In this document: positions 6,609-13,891 of the stretch, piece after piece
How the letters are laid out: each line of letters begins with the position of its first letter
How positions within the stretch are numbered: position 1 is the stretch's first letter
From: an uncultured bacterium
GTDB taxonomy: Bacteria > Pseudomonadota > Alphaproteobacteria > SP197
Assembly: GCA_938014945.1 (NCBI GenBank)
Contig: CALLQH010000317.1
Location: forward strand, 1-21,010
DNA length: 21,010 bases
Direction of reading: 5' to 3'
Notes under the pieces: generated by a model
What the model saw: the letters and a program-made list of their open reading frames with translations, nothing else
What the model was told of the DNA's origin: nothing
Databases searched by the model: none
Translations under genes and position numbers: made by a program

Positions 6609-8356
6609 GGCGAAACCTCCGAGGGGCTGTCGTAGCGCGCCCTGTGCGCGGCCACGAAACGCAGGATGAGACCATAGCCCAGAACCGCCAGGATCGGGCA
6701 GATCGAGGCCATGGAGAGGATGCCGAACCCTTCCACCACCTCCATGGCGTTGCCGAAACCCAGCCCCATGGCCAGCACCAGCGGCACCGTGACCGGCCCG
6801 GTCGTGACCCCGGCGCAATCCCAGGCGATGTTGACGAATTCCTCCGACGACACCGCCGTCAGCAGCAGCGCAATCAGGTAGAGCGGCACCAGCAGCCAGC
6901 CCAGCGGCAGGTCGAAGGTGATCTTTGCCACACCCAGCGCCAGGCCGAAGGCGACGCCGGCCGCCACGGCGATCATCAGCGCGCGCTTGCGGAAGGCGCC
7001 GTTGGTCAGGCTCTCCACGGTCATGCCCAGGGCGTTGAGCGCGGGCTCGGCGAGCGTCGCGCCAAAGCCCAGGAACCAGGCGAAGATCAGCGCCAGGAAG
7101 ACACCCAGCAGATAGGGATACAGCGGCGAGCCGGTCATCGCCTCGATCTCGGTGAAGGCGCCGGGCACGATGCCGCCCGAGAGCGCGCCCAGGCGCGAGA
7201 GACCGAAGGTGAGGCCGATGTTGAAGATGATCATGCCGAGCAGGGCAAGGCCGATGCCGTAGGCCGTGATCCCGGCCTGCGGCATGCGTTCGCGCAGCAG
7301 CACGCGCATCACGATCCAGAGGAAGGCGACCAGGGGCAGGATCGCGCGCAGCCCCGCGACGGTTTCGGCCACCGGCGTGCGCGAGAGCGGTCCGGGGCCG
7401 CTCTCGGGCGCGACCTGTCCGGCGACGGCAGCGATGGCATCCGGCGTCGCAGTGGCCGCCAGCGCCAGGGCGAGCAGCAGCACACCCAGCACCGGCAGAA
7501 GAGAGGCGAGCGTGACGATGCCGAATCCCGACAGCGAGGACTGGCTCTTGCCGGCGGCCGCCGACATGCCGATGCCCAGCGCCAGCACCAGAGGCACGGT
7601 GATCGGCCCCGTGGTCACCGCGCCGCAATCCCAGGCCAGGCCCAGCACGCTGACAAGATCGGCGTCGGTCATGAAATAGAGGGTGAGCCCCAGGGTCGGC
7701 GCCAGCACCAGATAGATCAGCGGCTTCAGGCTCCAGCCGTAGAGAAAGCGCAGGGTGCCGACCACCGCGGCGATGCCCACGCCCACCCCCACGACCAGCA
7801 CCAGAGCCTCGCTCCAGCCGTTGAGCAGGGTGTGGAGATAGGGCGCGCGGGCGACATCGACGATGGAGCCGGCGGCCTGCAGCGCGCCGATGGCGGGCTC
7901 GGCGAAGGTCGCCCCCACACCCAGCACGAAGGCCACGGCGAGCACCACCGGCAGGTGCTGGCGCTGGGGCAGCCGGTTGCCGATGGCCTCGGCAAAGGGC
8001 ATCAGGCCCAGCTTGAGGCCCTCCATGAACAGCATCAGGCCGAGCACGACCGCCAGCAGGCCCGAAAGAATGGATATCTCGTCGCTCAGCGGCTGGCGCA
8101 GCACGATCAGCTGGAAGAGGGCGAAGTAAACTGCCAGGGGCACCACGGCCCGCGCCTGGGCCCAGAAGCGCACGCTGACATAGGGGCCGAGCAGGCGGTA
8201 GAGATCGATGCCGCGCAGGTTCACCCGCCCTGGACGGACGGGCTGGGGGGCGCCCCGCGCATCGGTGGTGCGCGGACGGGTCAGCTCATCGAAGCTGATG
8301 CGCCGTTGGCGCAGCGTGGCTTCGCGCTGAAAGTCGCCGAATCTCAACTGCACCAC
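6605..8356 (-). CDS. DUF1538 duplicated integral membrane protein (putative transporter)
   Basis: This encodes 583 residues from the GTG at 8356, which lies 8 bases after AGAGGA; a second GTG at 8353 has poorer spacing. After a charged N-terminal region of about 65 residues it is almost entirely hydrophobic, with many membrane segments. It is an internal tandem duplication. AWDCGAVTTGPITVPLVLA (Trp242) recurs as AWDCAGVTTGPVTVPLVLA (Trp512), about 270 residues later, and GATFAEPAIGAL recurs as GATLAEPALNAL. The repeated TTGP and AEP motifs may be re-entrant or pore-lining elements, as in other repeat-built transporters; that is inference. DUF1538 proteins have no assigned substrate that I know of. 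It heads an overlapping operon with two PII-like genes, which suggests regulation by a soluble sensor. A folded RNA element lies about 150 bases upstream. Confidence 0.88.
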   Translation of the reverse strand: MVQLRFGDFQREATLRQRRISFDELTRPRTTDARGAPQPVRPGRVNLRGIDLYRLLGPYVSVRFWAQARAVVPLAVYFALFQLIVLRQPLSDEISILSGLLAVVLGLMLFMEGLKLGLMPFAEAIGNRLPQRQHLPVVLAVAFVLGVGATFAEPAIGALQAAGSIVDVARAPYLHTLLNGWSEALVLVVGVGVGIAAVVGTLRFLYGWSLKPLIYLVLAPTLGLTLYFMTDADLVSVLGLAWDCGAVTTGPITVPLVLALGIGMSAAAGKSQSSLSGFGIVTLASLLPVLGVLLLALALAATATPDAIAAVAGQVAPESGPGPLSRTPVAETVAGLRAILPLVAFLWIVMRVLLRERMPQAGITAYGIGLALLGMIIFNIGLTFGLSRLGALSGGIVPGAFTEIEAMTGSPLYPYLLGVFLALIFAWFLGFGATLAEPALNALGMTVESLTNGAFRKRALMIAVAAGVAFGLALGVAKITFDLPLGWLLVPLYLIALLLTAVSSEEFVNIAWDCAGVTTGPVTVPLVLAMGLGFGNAMEVVEGFGILSMASICPILAVLGYGLILRFVAAHRARYDSPSEVSP

Positions 8357-8508
8357 GCCGAGAATCCTCTGCGCCCGGCCGGAATGGCCAAGAATCCATC
8401 TGCAGCGTTTTACGACACTTCCCGGGCGGGCGCGAGGCGCAGCGGCCGCGCCGGCTGGGCCGCCGTGTGAACTGCGTCACGGCGCCGGCCCGGTCGATGG
8501 GACAGGAT

Positions 8509-8664
8509 AAAAGACAAGACCCTGCGTCACCGATCTCCAGAGGGTAGGACTTTCGCCCTGGGGGGGTCCCAAGAAGACCGGCGAACGCAGGGCCCGACCG
8601 CGCCCTTGCGGAAGCGGTCAACCATCCCGCACCGGTCGGACGAATCCGGCGGCACGGTTGGTCT
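8509..8664 (-). ncRNA. Candidate structured RNA (small RNA or operon leader), family unknown
   Basis: Read on the minus strand, three hairpins stand in a row. Hairpin A (8657-8627) pairs CCGUGCCG with CGGUGCGG around an inner CGGA-UUCG-UCCG. Hairpin B (8619-8596) pairs GACCGC with GCGGUC around a GCAA tetraloop. Hairpin C (8592-8520) pairs CCCUGCGU with ACGCAGGG and then, after one bulge, CGCCGGUCUUC with GGAGAUCGGUG. It is followed at once by UCUUGUCUUUU, like an intrinsic terminator. Five of these pairs are G.U on the minus strand and would be A.C mismatches on the plus strand, so the minus strand is the likely RNA strand. A TATAGT at 8676-8671 predicts a start near 8664. I do not recognise 6S, SRP, tmRNA, RNase P or a common riboswitch. 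The ends are estimates. Confidence 0.5.
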
Positions 8665-8670
8665 GTCCTG

Positions 8671-8715
8671 ACTATAGGCACGCGGAGGCGGCGGCCTTTG
8701 TGACAGGGGTCACAA
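8671..8715 (-). promoter_or_regulatory. CRP-type site plus -10 element upstream of the RNA candidate
   Basis: TGTGA-N6-TCACA at 8699-8714 is a perfect CRP-class palindrome, extended by one more matching pair on each side (8698-8715). On the minus strand a TATAGT (8676-8671) follows, and the usual -35 position reads AAAGGC, far from consensus. If transcription starts near 8664, the palindrome is centred about 42 bases upstream, the classic position for an activator that overlaps -35. It could also act on the divergent Sel1-repeat gene, where I see no equally well placed -10. Confidence 0.5.
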
Positions 8716-8829
8716 GGTTCGGGCCATACAGCAGCGAACGTAATGGCCGTCACAACGGACGATGCCGCGCCTTCTGCGCGCGGGACGATGCGACTATGGT
8801 GCAAACAGGTCGCGCATCGGAGCCTTGCC

Positions 8830-10956
8830 ATGAAACGTCTGCTTGCCGCCGCCGCGATTGCGGCTTGTCTGGGCCTTGCCGGTAACGCCTCGGCCGACAT
8901 GGCCGAAGCCGATGCGCTGTACCATGACGGACAGTACGAAGCGGCCTTCGCCGCCTATGCCGAACTTGCCAAGGAGCAGGACGGCATGGCGATGCTGCGC
9001 ATGGCGCAGATGTTCGAGGCCGGTGAGGGCGTCGCCGCCAGCAACACCCGCGCCCTGACCTGGTATCGCCGCGCCGCCGCCCACGATGTCGCCGAGGCGC
9101 ATTTCCGCATCGGCGAGATGTACGAGACGGGCACCGCCGTGCCGCGCGACTACAGCGCCGCCGTGCGCGCCTATCAGGCCGCCGCGGACCTGGGGCACAC
9201 CGAGGCGCTGATCCGTCTCGCCAACCTCTACATCGACGGCTCCGGCGCCATGCCGGATGCCAGCCAGGCCGCCCGCCTGCTGAAACAGGCCGCCGACAGC
9301 GGCAATGCCGAAGCCGTCGCCGCGCTCGACCGCCTGGTCGCCAGCGGCATCGTGCCGCGCAACGTGCTCGACGAGCTGGACATTCCGCCGCCGCCGCCGG
9401 CCACCCTGCCCACCGTCGAGGAGCTCGCCGCCGAGGGCATCGCCGCCCAGGACGACGGCGTTTCCCTCACCGATACCGGCGCCGCGATCGACGAGTCCGA
9501 GGCTGCTGCGCAGGTGCGCGCCGCCCTGATGGTGGCCATGTCAGGCTACGACAGCGAGGAATCCAGCCTCGAGTACGCCATCGACATCGCGGAAAGCGAG
9601 GGCGGCGCGATGGTCGCCACCTTGCGCAGCGTGCGCCTGGTCTCCCGCGAGGGCGTCTGGGAAATCGGCGACATCGTCTATGTGCTCAATCCCCTCGAAG
9701 ACTCGCTCTACGACACCGTGGTGACCTTCCCCGAAACCACGACGATCTACGACGACAAGGGCAAGACCGCCGGCGGCTCCACCATCGGCTCGCAGCACAT
9801 CCGCGGCACCTGGGACATTGCGCTGAACCTATGGCGTGAAGGCACGTTCGACATGCGCGACATCACCCTGCGCGTCGCCGCACCCGGCGAGGAGGCGTTC
9901 AGCATGGCGATCGCCTCGATCGTCGGCGATACCCGGCTGGATGAAACCACGCCGGGCAAGTGGGGCGGGATCGCGCGTTTCGCCATCGAGGACATCGCAT
10001 TCCTGGGCGAAGATTCGGAGGCCGCGGCGGTCGAGCGCATCGACATCGTCGTGGATCAGCGCGCCATCGACTATGTCTTCTTCCAGGCCCTGGGGCTGGC
10101 GCGCGCCGAGTTCGAGACGCGTTTCGGCGACATGCCCGACCCGCAGGATCCCGGCGTGCAGCAGGCCCTGGCGGAGCTCAGCGCCCCGATCTTCGAACTG
10201 GCGCGCGAACGCGCGCCCCTGATCGGCGATATCGGCGTGGCGACCACCATCAGCGGCATTTCGGGCGTGGACCCCGACACCGGCACGCCCATCGCCATCG
10301 AGCGTATCCATTTCGGCATCTCGGCCCAGAACATGGACGGCAAGGCCGGCATCGTGAACCTGGCCTATGAACACAGCGGCATGAACGTGCCCATCGAGGG
10401 CGTCATGCAGGACTACCTTCCGTCCGAGATGGCCTTCGTCATCGCGTTGCAGGACCTGCCGGTCGAGGACGCCGGCACGATGGCCCTGGAAATGTTCGAG
10501 GAAGGCATGACCGATCCGGCGGCGTTCGAGGACAACGCCATGATGGCGCTGACCTTCCTGGGCCTTGGCCTGCAGCAGAGCATGGCCGAATCGGGCAGCT
10601 CCCTGAACCTGGAGCGGATCGCCTATGTCAGCGAGGCGCTGAAGGCCCACATGACCGGCAAGCTGGTCGCGAGCGCGGCCTCGCCCCTTGGCGCAATCGG
10701 CACGGTGACGCTGGAGGTCGAGGGCCTGGACGCCGCCGTGGCGCAGCTTTCGGCGCAGACCGACGACCCCGACGCCCAGGAGGCGGCCATGCCGCTGGCC
10801 ATGCTGCAGGCCATGGGCGAGCGCGTGGAGGAGGCCGGTGTCGTGCGCCACATCTATGTCGTGGAGCTCACGGCCGACGGCCGCACCCTGCTCAACGGCA
10901 ACGACATGGGACCGATGATCGACGGCATGATGGGCGGCGGCGGCACCTATCAGTAG
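8830..10956 (+). CDS. Large exported Sel1-repeat protein with unrecognised C-terminal domain
   Basis: This encodes 708 residues from the ATG at 8830, 7 bases after a GGAG. The upstream extension is rejected because the ATG begins a textbook signal peptide (MKRLLAAAAIAACLGLAGNASA, cleavage after about residue 22). Residues 25-175 contain about four Sel1/TPR-like repeats, such as ALTWYRRAAAHDVAEAHFRI and AVRAYQAAADLGHTEALIRL, then AARLLKQAADSGNAEAVAAL. A Pro-rich linker (PPPPPATLPTVEEL) follows. Residues 240-708 form a long soluble region that I do not recognise; it is acidic and beta-rich looking, with segments such as RYVxx-type strands and many DI/EI pairs, and is perhaps distantly like the periplasmic DUF945/DUF2125 proteins. 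The C-terminus is Gly/Met-rich. It is probably periplasmic, with unknown function. It is convergent with a DMT transporter, with a hairpin over the two stops. Confidence 0.85.
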   Translation: MKRLLAAAAIAACLGLAGNASADMAEADALYHDGQYEAAFAAYAELAKEQDGMAMLRMAQMFEAGEGVAASNTRALTWYRRAAAHDVAEAHFRIGEMYETGTAVPRDYSAAVRAYQAAADLGHTEALIRLANLYIDGSGAMPDASQAARLLKQAADSGNAEAVAALDRLVASGIVPRNVLDELDIPPPPPATLPTVEELAAEGIAAQDDGVSLTDTGAAIDESEAAAQVRAALMVAMSGYDSEESSLEYAIDIAESEGGAMVATLRSVRLVSREGVWEIGDIVYVLNPLEDSLYDTVVTFPETTTIYDDKGKTAGGSTIGSQHIRGTWDIALNLWREGTFDMRDITLRVAAPGEEAFSMAIASIVGDTRLDETTPGKWGGIARFAIEDIAFLGEDSEAAAVERIDIVVDQRAIDYVFFQALGLARAEFETRFGDMPDPQDPGVQQALAELSAPIFELARERAPLIGDIGVATTISGISGVDPDTGTPIAIERIHFGISAQNMDGKAGIVNLAYEHSGMNVPIEGVMQDYLPSEMAFVIALQDLPVEDAGTMALEMFEEGMTDPAAFEDNAMMALTFLGLGLQQSMAESGSSLNLERIAYVSEALKAHMTGKLVASAASPLGAIGTVTLEVEGLDAAVAQLSAQTDDPDAQEAAMPLAMLQAMGERVEEAGVVRHIYVVELTADGRTLLNGNDMGPMIDGMMGGGGTYQ

Positions 10957-10971
10957 GCGGCATCAGCCGCC
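10956..10971. terminator. Hairpin spanning two convergent stop codons
   Basis: GGCGGC-ATCA-GCCGCC forms a perfect 6-bp stem with a 4-base loop. Its left end overlaps the last base of the plus-strand TAG (10954-10956), and the loop and adjacent bases hold the minus-strand stop (10963-10965). It is symmetric and could end transcripts from both sides, but there is no T tract, so its strength is doubtful. Confidence 0.35.
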
Positions 10972-11835
10972 GCGCGCCAGCTGCGCCTCGCGGCGGAAGA
11001 CGTAAATGCCTGCCCCGGCGATGACGGCGGCGCCGATGAAGGTCCAGATGTCGGGCCAGTCGCCGAAGGCGATCCAGCCCGCGACCACTGCCAGGACGAT
11101 CTCGGCATAGGTGAACGGCGCCAGGGTGCCGATCGGGGCGTAGCGAAAGGCAAGGATCAGGCAGATGTGGCCAAGCGAAGCCAGCCCGCCGATCGCCGCC
11201 AGCATGGCCCAGTCGAGCGGTGCAGGCTCCTGCCAGATGCCGGGAACGGCCACCACCACGATGCACGATACCACCGCGCCGAAGAGGTTGGTCCACACCA
11301 GGCTGGTATCGGCGCTGTCGCTGCGCACGACAAGGCGGGTGGCGACGTTGTATCCGGCCATCATCGCTGCGGCGGCAAGCGGCAGGAAGTAGGCCCAGTG
11401 GCGATCCTCGAAGCCCGGCCGCAGCACGATCAGCATGCCGACAAAGCCGATGGCGATAGCGCTCCAGCGGCGCAGGCCGACCTTTTCGCCCAGCACCGGA
11501 ATCGAAAGCGCCGTGCCGATGAGCGGGGCGATGAAGCCGATCGCGATGGCGTCTGCCAGCGGCATGAAGGTGATCGCCGTGAAGAAGACGCCCGTCGTCG
11601 AGACCAGCAGCACGGAACGCAGAAGCTGCAGCCACGGCCGCTTCGTGCGCAGGGAGATGCGCAGGCGGCGCGGCGGCACCATCAGCGGCAGCAGCAGGAC
11701 CGAAAAGAAGTAGCGGCCCCAGACCACCTGCAGCGGATCGAGCACGCCGCCCATGAACTTCGCCACCGTGTCCAGACTGACGAAACAGACGATCGCAAGC
11801 AGGACAAAGAGGATGCCGCGCGGAATGTTGTCCAA
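10963..11835 (-). CDS. EamA/DMT-family transporter, paralog 1
   Basis: This encodes 290 residues from a TTG at 11835; the first in-frame Met lies well inside the first membrane helix, and the paralog begins with the same MDNIPRG from a GTG, which supports this start. It is about ten hydrophobic helices in two EamA halves. Typical signatures are PLQVVWGRYFFSVLLL, then FMPLADAIAIGFIAPLIGTAL and PVLGEKVGLRRW in the first half, with APIGTLAPFTYAEIVLAVVAGW and FGDWPDIWTFIGAAVI in the second. DMT proteins export or import small metabolites across the inner membrane, and the substrate cannot be read from sequence. It is very similar along its whole length to the gene at 11927-12802 and follows it by 91 bases, so it is a tandem duplicate. 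Confidence 0.9.
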   Translation of the reverse strand: MDNIPRGILFVLLAIVCFVSLDTVAKFMGGVLDPLQVVWGRYFFSVLLLPLMVPPRRLRISLRTKRPWLQLLRSVLLVSTTGVFFTAITFMPLADAIAIGFIAPLIGTALSIPVLGEKVGLRRWSAIAIGFVGMLIVLRPGFEDRHWAYFLPLAAAAMMAGYNVATRLVVRSDSADTSLVWTNLFGAVVSCIVVVAVPGIWQEPAPLDWAMLAAIGGLASLGHICLILAFRYAPIGTLAPFTYAEIVLAVVAGWIAFGDWPDIWTFIGAAVIAGAGIYVFRREAQLARGG

Positions 11836-11926
11836 GACGTGATCCGGTTCCGGTGGGGGGATGGCGCCGCAATGCGCCGGGGCGGGGCGCGCTACCTAGC
11901 ACGTCCGTGCGCGCGCAAGGAGGACT

Positions 11927-12802
11927 TCAGCGTGCCCGGCGCGCCAGGATGGCCTCGCGGCGGAAGACATAGATACCCGATCCGGCGACCACCGCGGCGC
12001 CGACCAGGGTCCAGGCATCGGGCCAGTCGCCGAAGACCAGCCAGCCCGCCGTCACCGCCAGCACGATATGGCCGAAGGTGAAGGGCGCCAGGGTCGAGAC
12101 CGGGGCGCTGCGGTAGGCCAGGATCAGGCAGAAATGGCCGACCGAGCCGAAGGCGCCGATGGCGACGAGCAGGCCCCACTGGATGGCATCGGGCGTCGTC
12201 CAGACGCCGGGCAGCACCAGGATGGCGATGGTCGAGACGGCCGCACCGAAGATGTTGGTGTAGGCAAGGCTCGTGTCGGCAGAATCGTGGCGGATCACCA
12301 GGCGCGTAGCGACGTTGTAGGTCGCCATCAGGGTCGCCACGACCAGGGGCAGAAAGTAGGCCCAGTGACGTTCCTCGAAGCCCGGGCGCAGCACGATCAT
12401 GACGCCGACGAAACCGATGGCGATGGCGCTCCAGCGGCGGATGCCGACCTTCTCGCCCAGGATCGGGATGGCGAGTGCGGTGCCCAGCAGGGGCGAGACG
12501 AAGCCGATGGCGATGGCATCGGCGAGCGGGATGTACTTGATGGCGGTGAAGAAGGTCGCCGTGGTCGCAACCAGCAGGGCGCCGCGCAGGAGCTGCAGCC
12601 AGGGGCGGCGGCTGCGCATGGCAAGACGCAGGCGGGTCGGCCCCATCAGCAACGGCAGCAGCACCACCGAGAAGATGTAGCGCCCCCAGACCACCTGCAT
12701 CGGATCGAGCGAACCGGTCATGAACTTCGCCGTGGTGTCCAGCGACACGAAGAAGCAGATCGACAGCAGGACGAAGGCGATGCCGCGGGGGATGTTGTCC
12801 AC
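11927..12802 (-). CDS. EamA/DMT-family transporter, paralog 2
   Basis: This encodes 291 residues from a GTG at 12802. It has the same architecture as the downstream paralog, with long shared runs such as PLADAIAIGF and RRWSAIAIGFVG, and FEERHWAYFLPL against FEDRHWAYFLPL. Differences concentrate in loops and in the fourth to sixth helices (AMMAGY against TLMATY; TYAEIV against TFGHIV). These could change substrate choice. It is the first gene of the minus-strand pair and is divergent from the PhyH dioxygenase, with 139 bases between them. Both copies lack disruptions, so both are probably functional. The substrate is unknown. Confidence 0.9.
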   Translation of the reverse strand: MDNIPRGIAFVLLSICFFVSLDTTAKFMTGSLDPMQVVWGRYIFSVVLLPLLMGPTRLRLAMRSRRPWLQLLRGALLVATTATFFTAIKYIPLADAIAIGFVSPLLGTALAIPILGEKVGIRRWSAIAIGFVGVMIVLRPGFEERHWAYFLPLVVATLMATYNVATRLVIRHDSADTSLAYTNIFGAAVSTIAILVLPGVWTTPDAIQWGLLVAIGAFGSVGHFCLILAYRSAPVSTLAPFTFGHIVLAVTAGWLVFGDWPDAWTLVGAAVVAGSGIYVFRREAILARRAR

Positions 12803-12810
12803 GAAGGGTC

Positions 12811-12847
12811 CGATCCGGTTGGGACAACCTGCTTCTAGAGCGGATCG
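12811..12847. promoter_or_regulatory. Nested dyads in the divergent DMT/PhyH promoter region
   Basis: Just upstream of the paralog 2 start there is an outer inverted repeat CGATCCG (12811-12817) and CGGATCG (12841-12847). It encloses a smaller dyad GGTTG-GGA-CAACC (12817-12829). It lies in the gap shared by two divergent genes, where an operator is plausible, but no regulator gene is nearby and chance symmetry in GC-rich DNA cannot be excluded. Confidence 0.25.
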
Positions 12848-12941
12848 GGGGGCGATGAAACCGCTTCCTTGGCCGGTAAATTGCCGTTGTCAGCCGCAGG
12901 CGCGGGGTATTCACTTCTCCGGCTTGAGGGAGCATCCGGCC

Positions 12942-13805
12942 ATGAACACGGCGTTGCCCCGGGCGATCACGCCCGACGAGATCGAGGCCTTCCGGAACGA
13001 CGGCGTGGTCTGTCTGCGCGGCCTGTTCGACCAGGACTGGGTCGAGGAGCTGCGCCGCGGCCTGGCGCGCAACCGCGCCGAACCGGGCCACCGTTCCCGC
13101 ATCTACGACCGCGATGCCAGGGACAGCACCTTCTTCTACGATTCCGATTCCTGGCAGCGCATCCCCGAATACGAACGTTTCGTACGGACGAGCCCCTGCG
13201 CGGAGATCGCGGCCACGCTGATGGGCTCGGCGACCGCAAACCTGTTCTTCGATGCCGTCTTCCTGCGCGGGGCGGGCCAGCAGTTCCGCACGCCCTGGCA
13301 CCAGGACGAACCCTACTGGTCGATCCGCGGCATGCAGACCGTGAGCATCTGGATGCCCATGGTGGAGGTCGAGAGGAAGAGCGCCCTGGAGTTCATTCCC
13401 GGCAGCCACCTGTGGCCGGGCAACTACCGCCAGAAGGACTTCGCCGAACTCAATCCCGACGGCCAGCAGGGCGTGGCGACGGCCAGGCTCGACGGCGAGG
13501 ACTGGTTGCCCCTGCCCGACTTCGACGCCGAGCCTGGGCGCTGGAACGTCACCGCCTGGGACATGGCGCCGGGCGATGCCGCCTGTTTCAACGCCCGTCT
13601 GTTCCACGGCGGCTCGGGCCGCCTCTCGCCCGGCCGGGAACTGACCGTGTTCAACACCAAGTGGCTGGGCGAGGACGTGCGCTGCGCCTTCCGACCCTAC
13701 GGCATGGACCCGGATCATTCGCCCAAGATGCGCGCGGCCGGCATGGCCGACGGCGATCCCATCGACGGGCGCATCTATCCCCGCCTCTGGCCCCGCGCCG
13801 CCTGA
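12942..13805 (+). CDS. Phytanoyl-CoA dioxygenase (PhyH) family Fe(II)/2-oxoglutarate oxygenase
   Basis: This encodes 287 residues from the ATG at 12942, about 10 bases after GAGGGA. The N-terminus has the usual PhyH opening (ITPDEIEAFRNDGVVCLRGLF). The iron-binding triad is visible: His120 and Asp122 in TPWHQDEPYW, and distal His222 in RLFHGGSG, followed by Arg in SPGRELTVFN, the likely 2-oxoglutarate contact. SIWMPMVEV and LEFIPGSHLW are typical core strands. The family hydroxylates small molecules or acyl chains using oxygen and 2-oxoglutarate in the cytoplasm; bacterial members have very varied substrates, so phytanoyl-CoA itself should not be assumed. It is divergent from the DMT pair and followed by the FAD monooxygenase after 86 bases, which contain a palindrome. 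The active site is intact. Confidence 0.9.
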   Translation: MNTALPRAITPDEIEAFRNDGVVCLRGLFDQDWVEELRRGLARNRAEPGHRSRIYDRDARDSTFFYDSDSWQRIPEYERFVRTSPCAEIAATLMGSATANLFFDAVFLRGAGQQFRTPWHQDEPYWSIRGMQTVSIWMPMVEVERKSALEFIPGSHLWPGNYRQKDFAELNPDGQQGVATARLDGEDWLPLPDFDAEPGRWNVTAWDMAPGDAACFNARLFHGGSGRLSPGRELTVFNTKWLGEDVRCAFRPYGMDPDHSPKMRAAGMADGDPIDGRIYPRLWPRAA

Positions 13806-13828
13806 ACGCGCGCCCTTTATCTGCCGCC

Positions 13829-13847
13829 GCGCAACGATCAGTTGCGC
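13829..13847. promoter_or_regulatory. 19-bp palindrome before the FAD monooxygenase (candidate operator)
   Basis: GCGCAAC-GATCA-GTTGCGC is a perfect 7-bp inverted repeat with a 5-base spacer, in the 86-base gap between the PhyH gene and the monooxygenase. The size suits a dimeric helix-turn-helix repressor. No T tract follows, so it is less likely a terminator. No regulator gene is present in the window. Confidence 0.4.
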
Positions 13848-13891
13848 CCGGCTGGCCACCCTGAGAAGCTGTGGCCGAAGAGGAAGCCGGC

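Larger units (their letters stand above)
8357..8829. other. 473-bp regulatory intergenic region between divergent genes
   Basis: No convincing gene lies between the divergent DUF1538 operon (minus) and the large Sel1-repeat gene (plus). From right to left it holds a CRP-type palindrome (8698-8715), a minus-strand TATAGT (8671-8676), a folded minus-strand RNA candidate (about 8664-8509), and a further hairpin near 8456-8491 on the minus strand (GGGCC and GCCGUG pairing with CACGGC and GGCCC). The DUF1538 ribosome-binding site follows. Short open frames here have no recognisable product. Confidence 0.7.

Noticed and set aside
6644..8470. Long plus-strand open frame opposite the DUF1538 gene
   Set aside because: It is rich in Gln, His, Arg and Gly with no membrane or domain signal, as expected for the complement of a GC-rich membrane protein. 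The minus-strand gene has clear family motifs, a ribosome-binding site and coupled neighbours.
8560..8566. Run of seven G on the plus strand as a slippage or quadruplex element
   Set aside because: It is a single run with no further G-tracts arranged for a quadruplex, and it lies in the apical part of hairpin C.
8500..8668. 6S RNA, or a riboswitch closed by GGACAG/CUGUCC
   Set aside because: The outer pairing would need a transcript start closer than 4 bases to the -10 hexamer. The three separate hairpins do not give the single long rod with a central bubble of 6S RNA. No conserved box of cobalamin, TPP, glycine, SAM or fluoride switches was seen.
11899..11910. GCACG-TC-CGTGC dyad between the DMT paralogs
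   Set aside because: Short arms and a two-base centre in very GC-rich DNA; no T tract and no clear promoter context.
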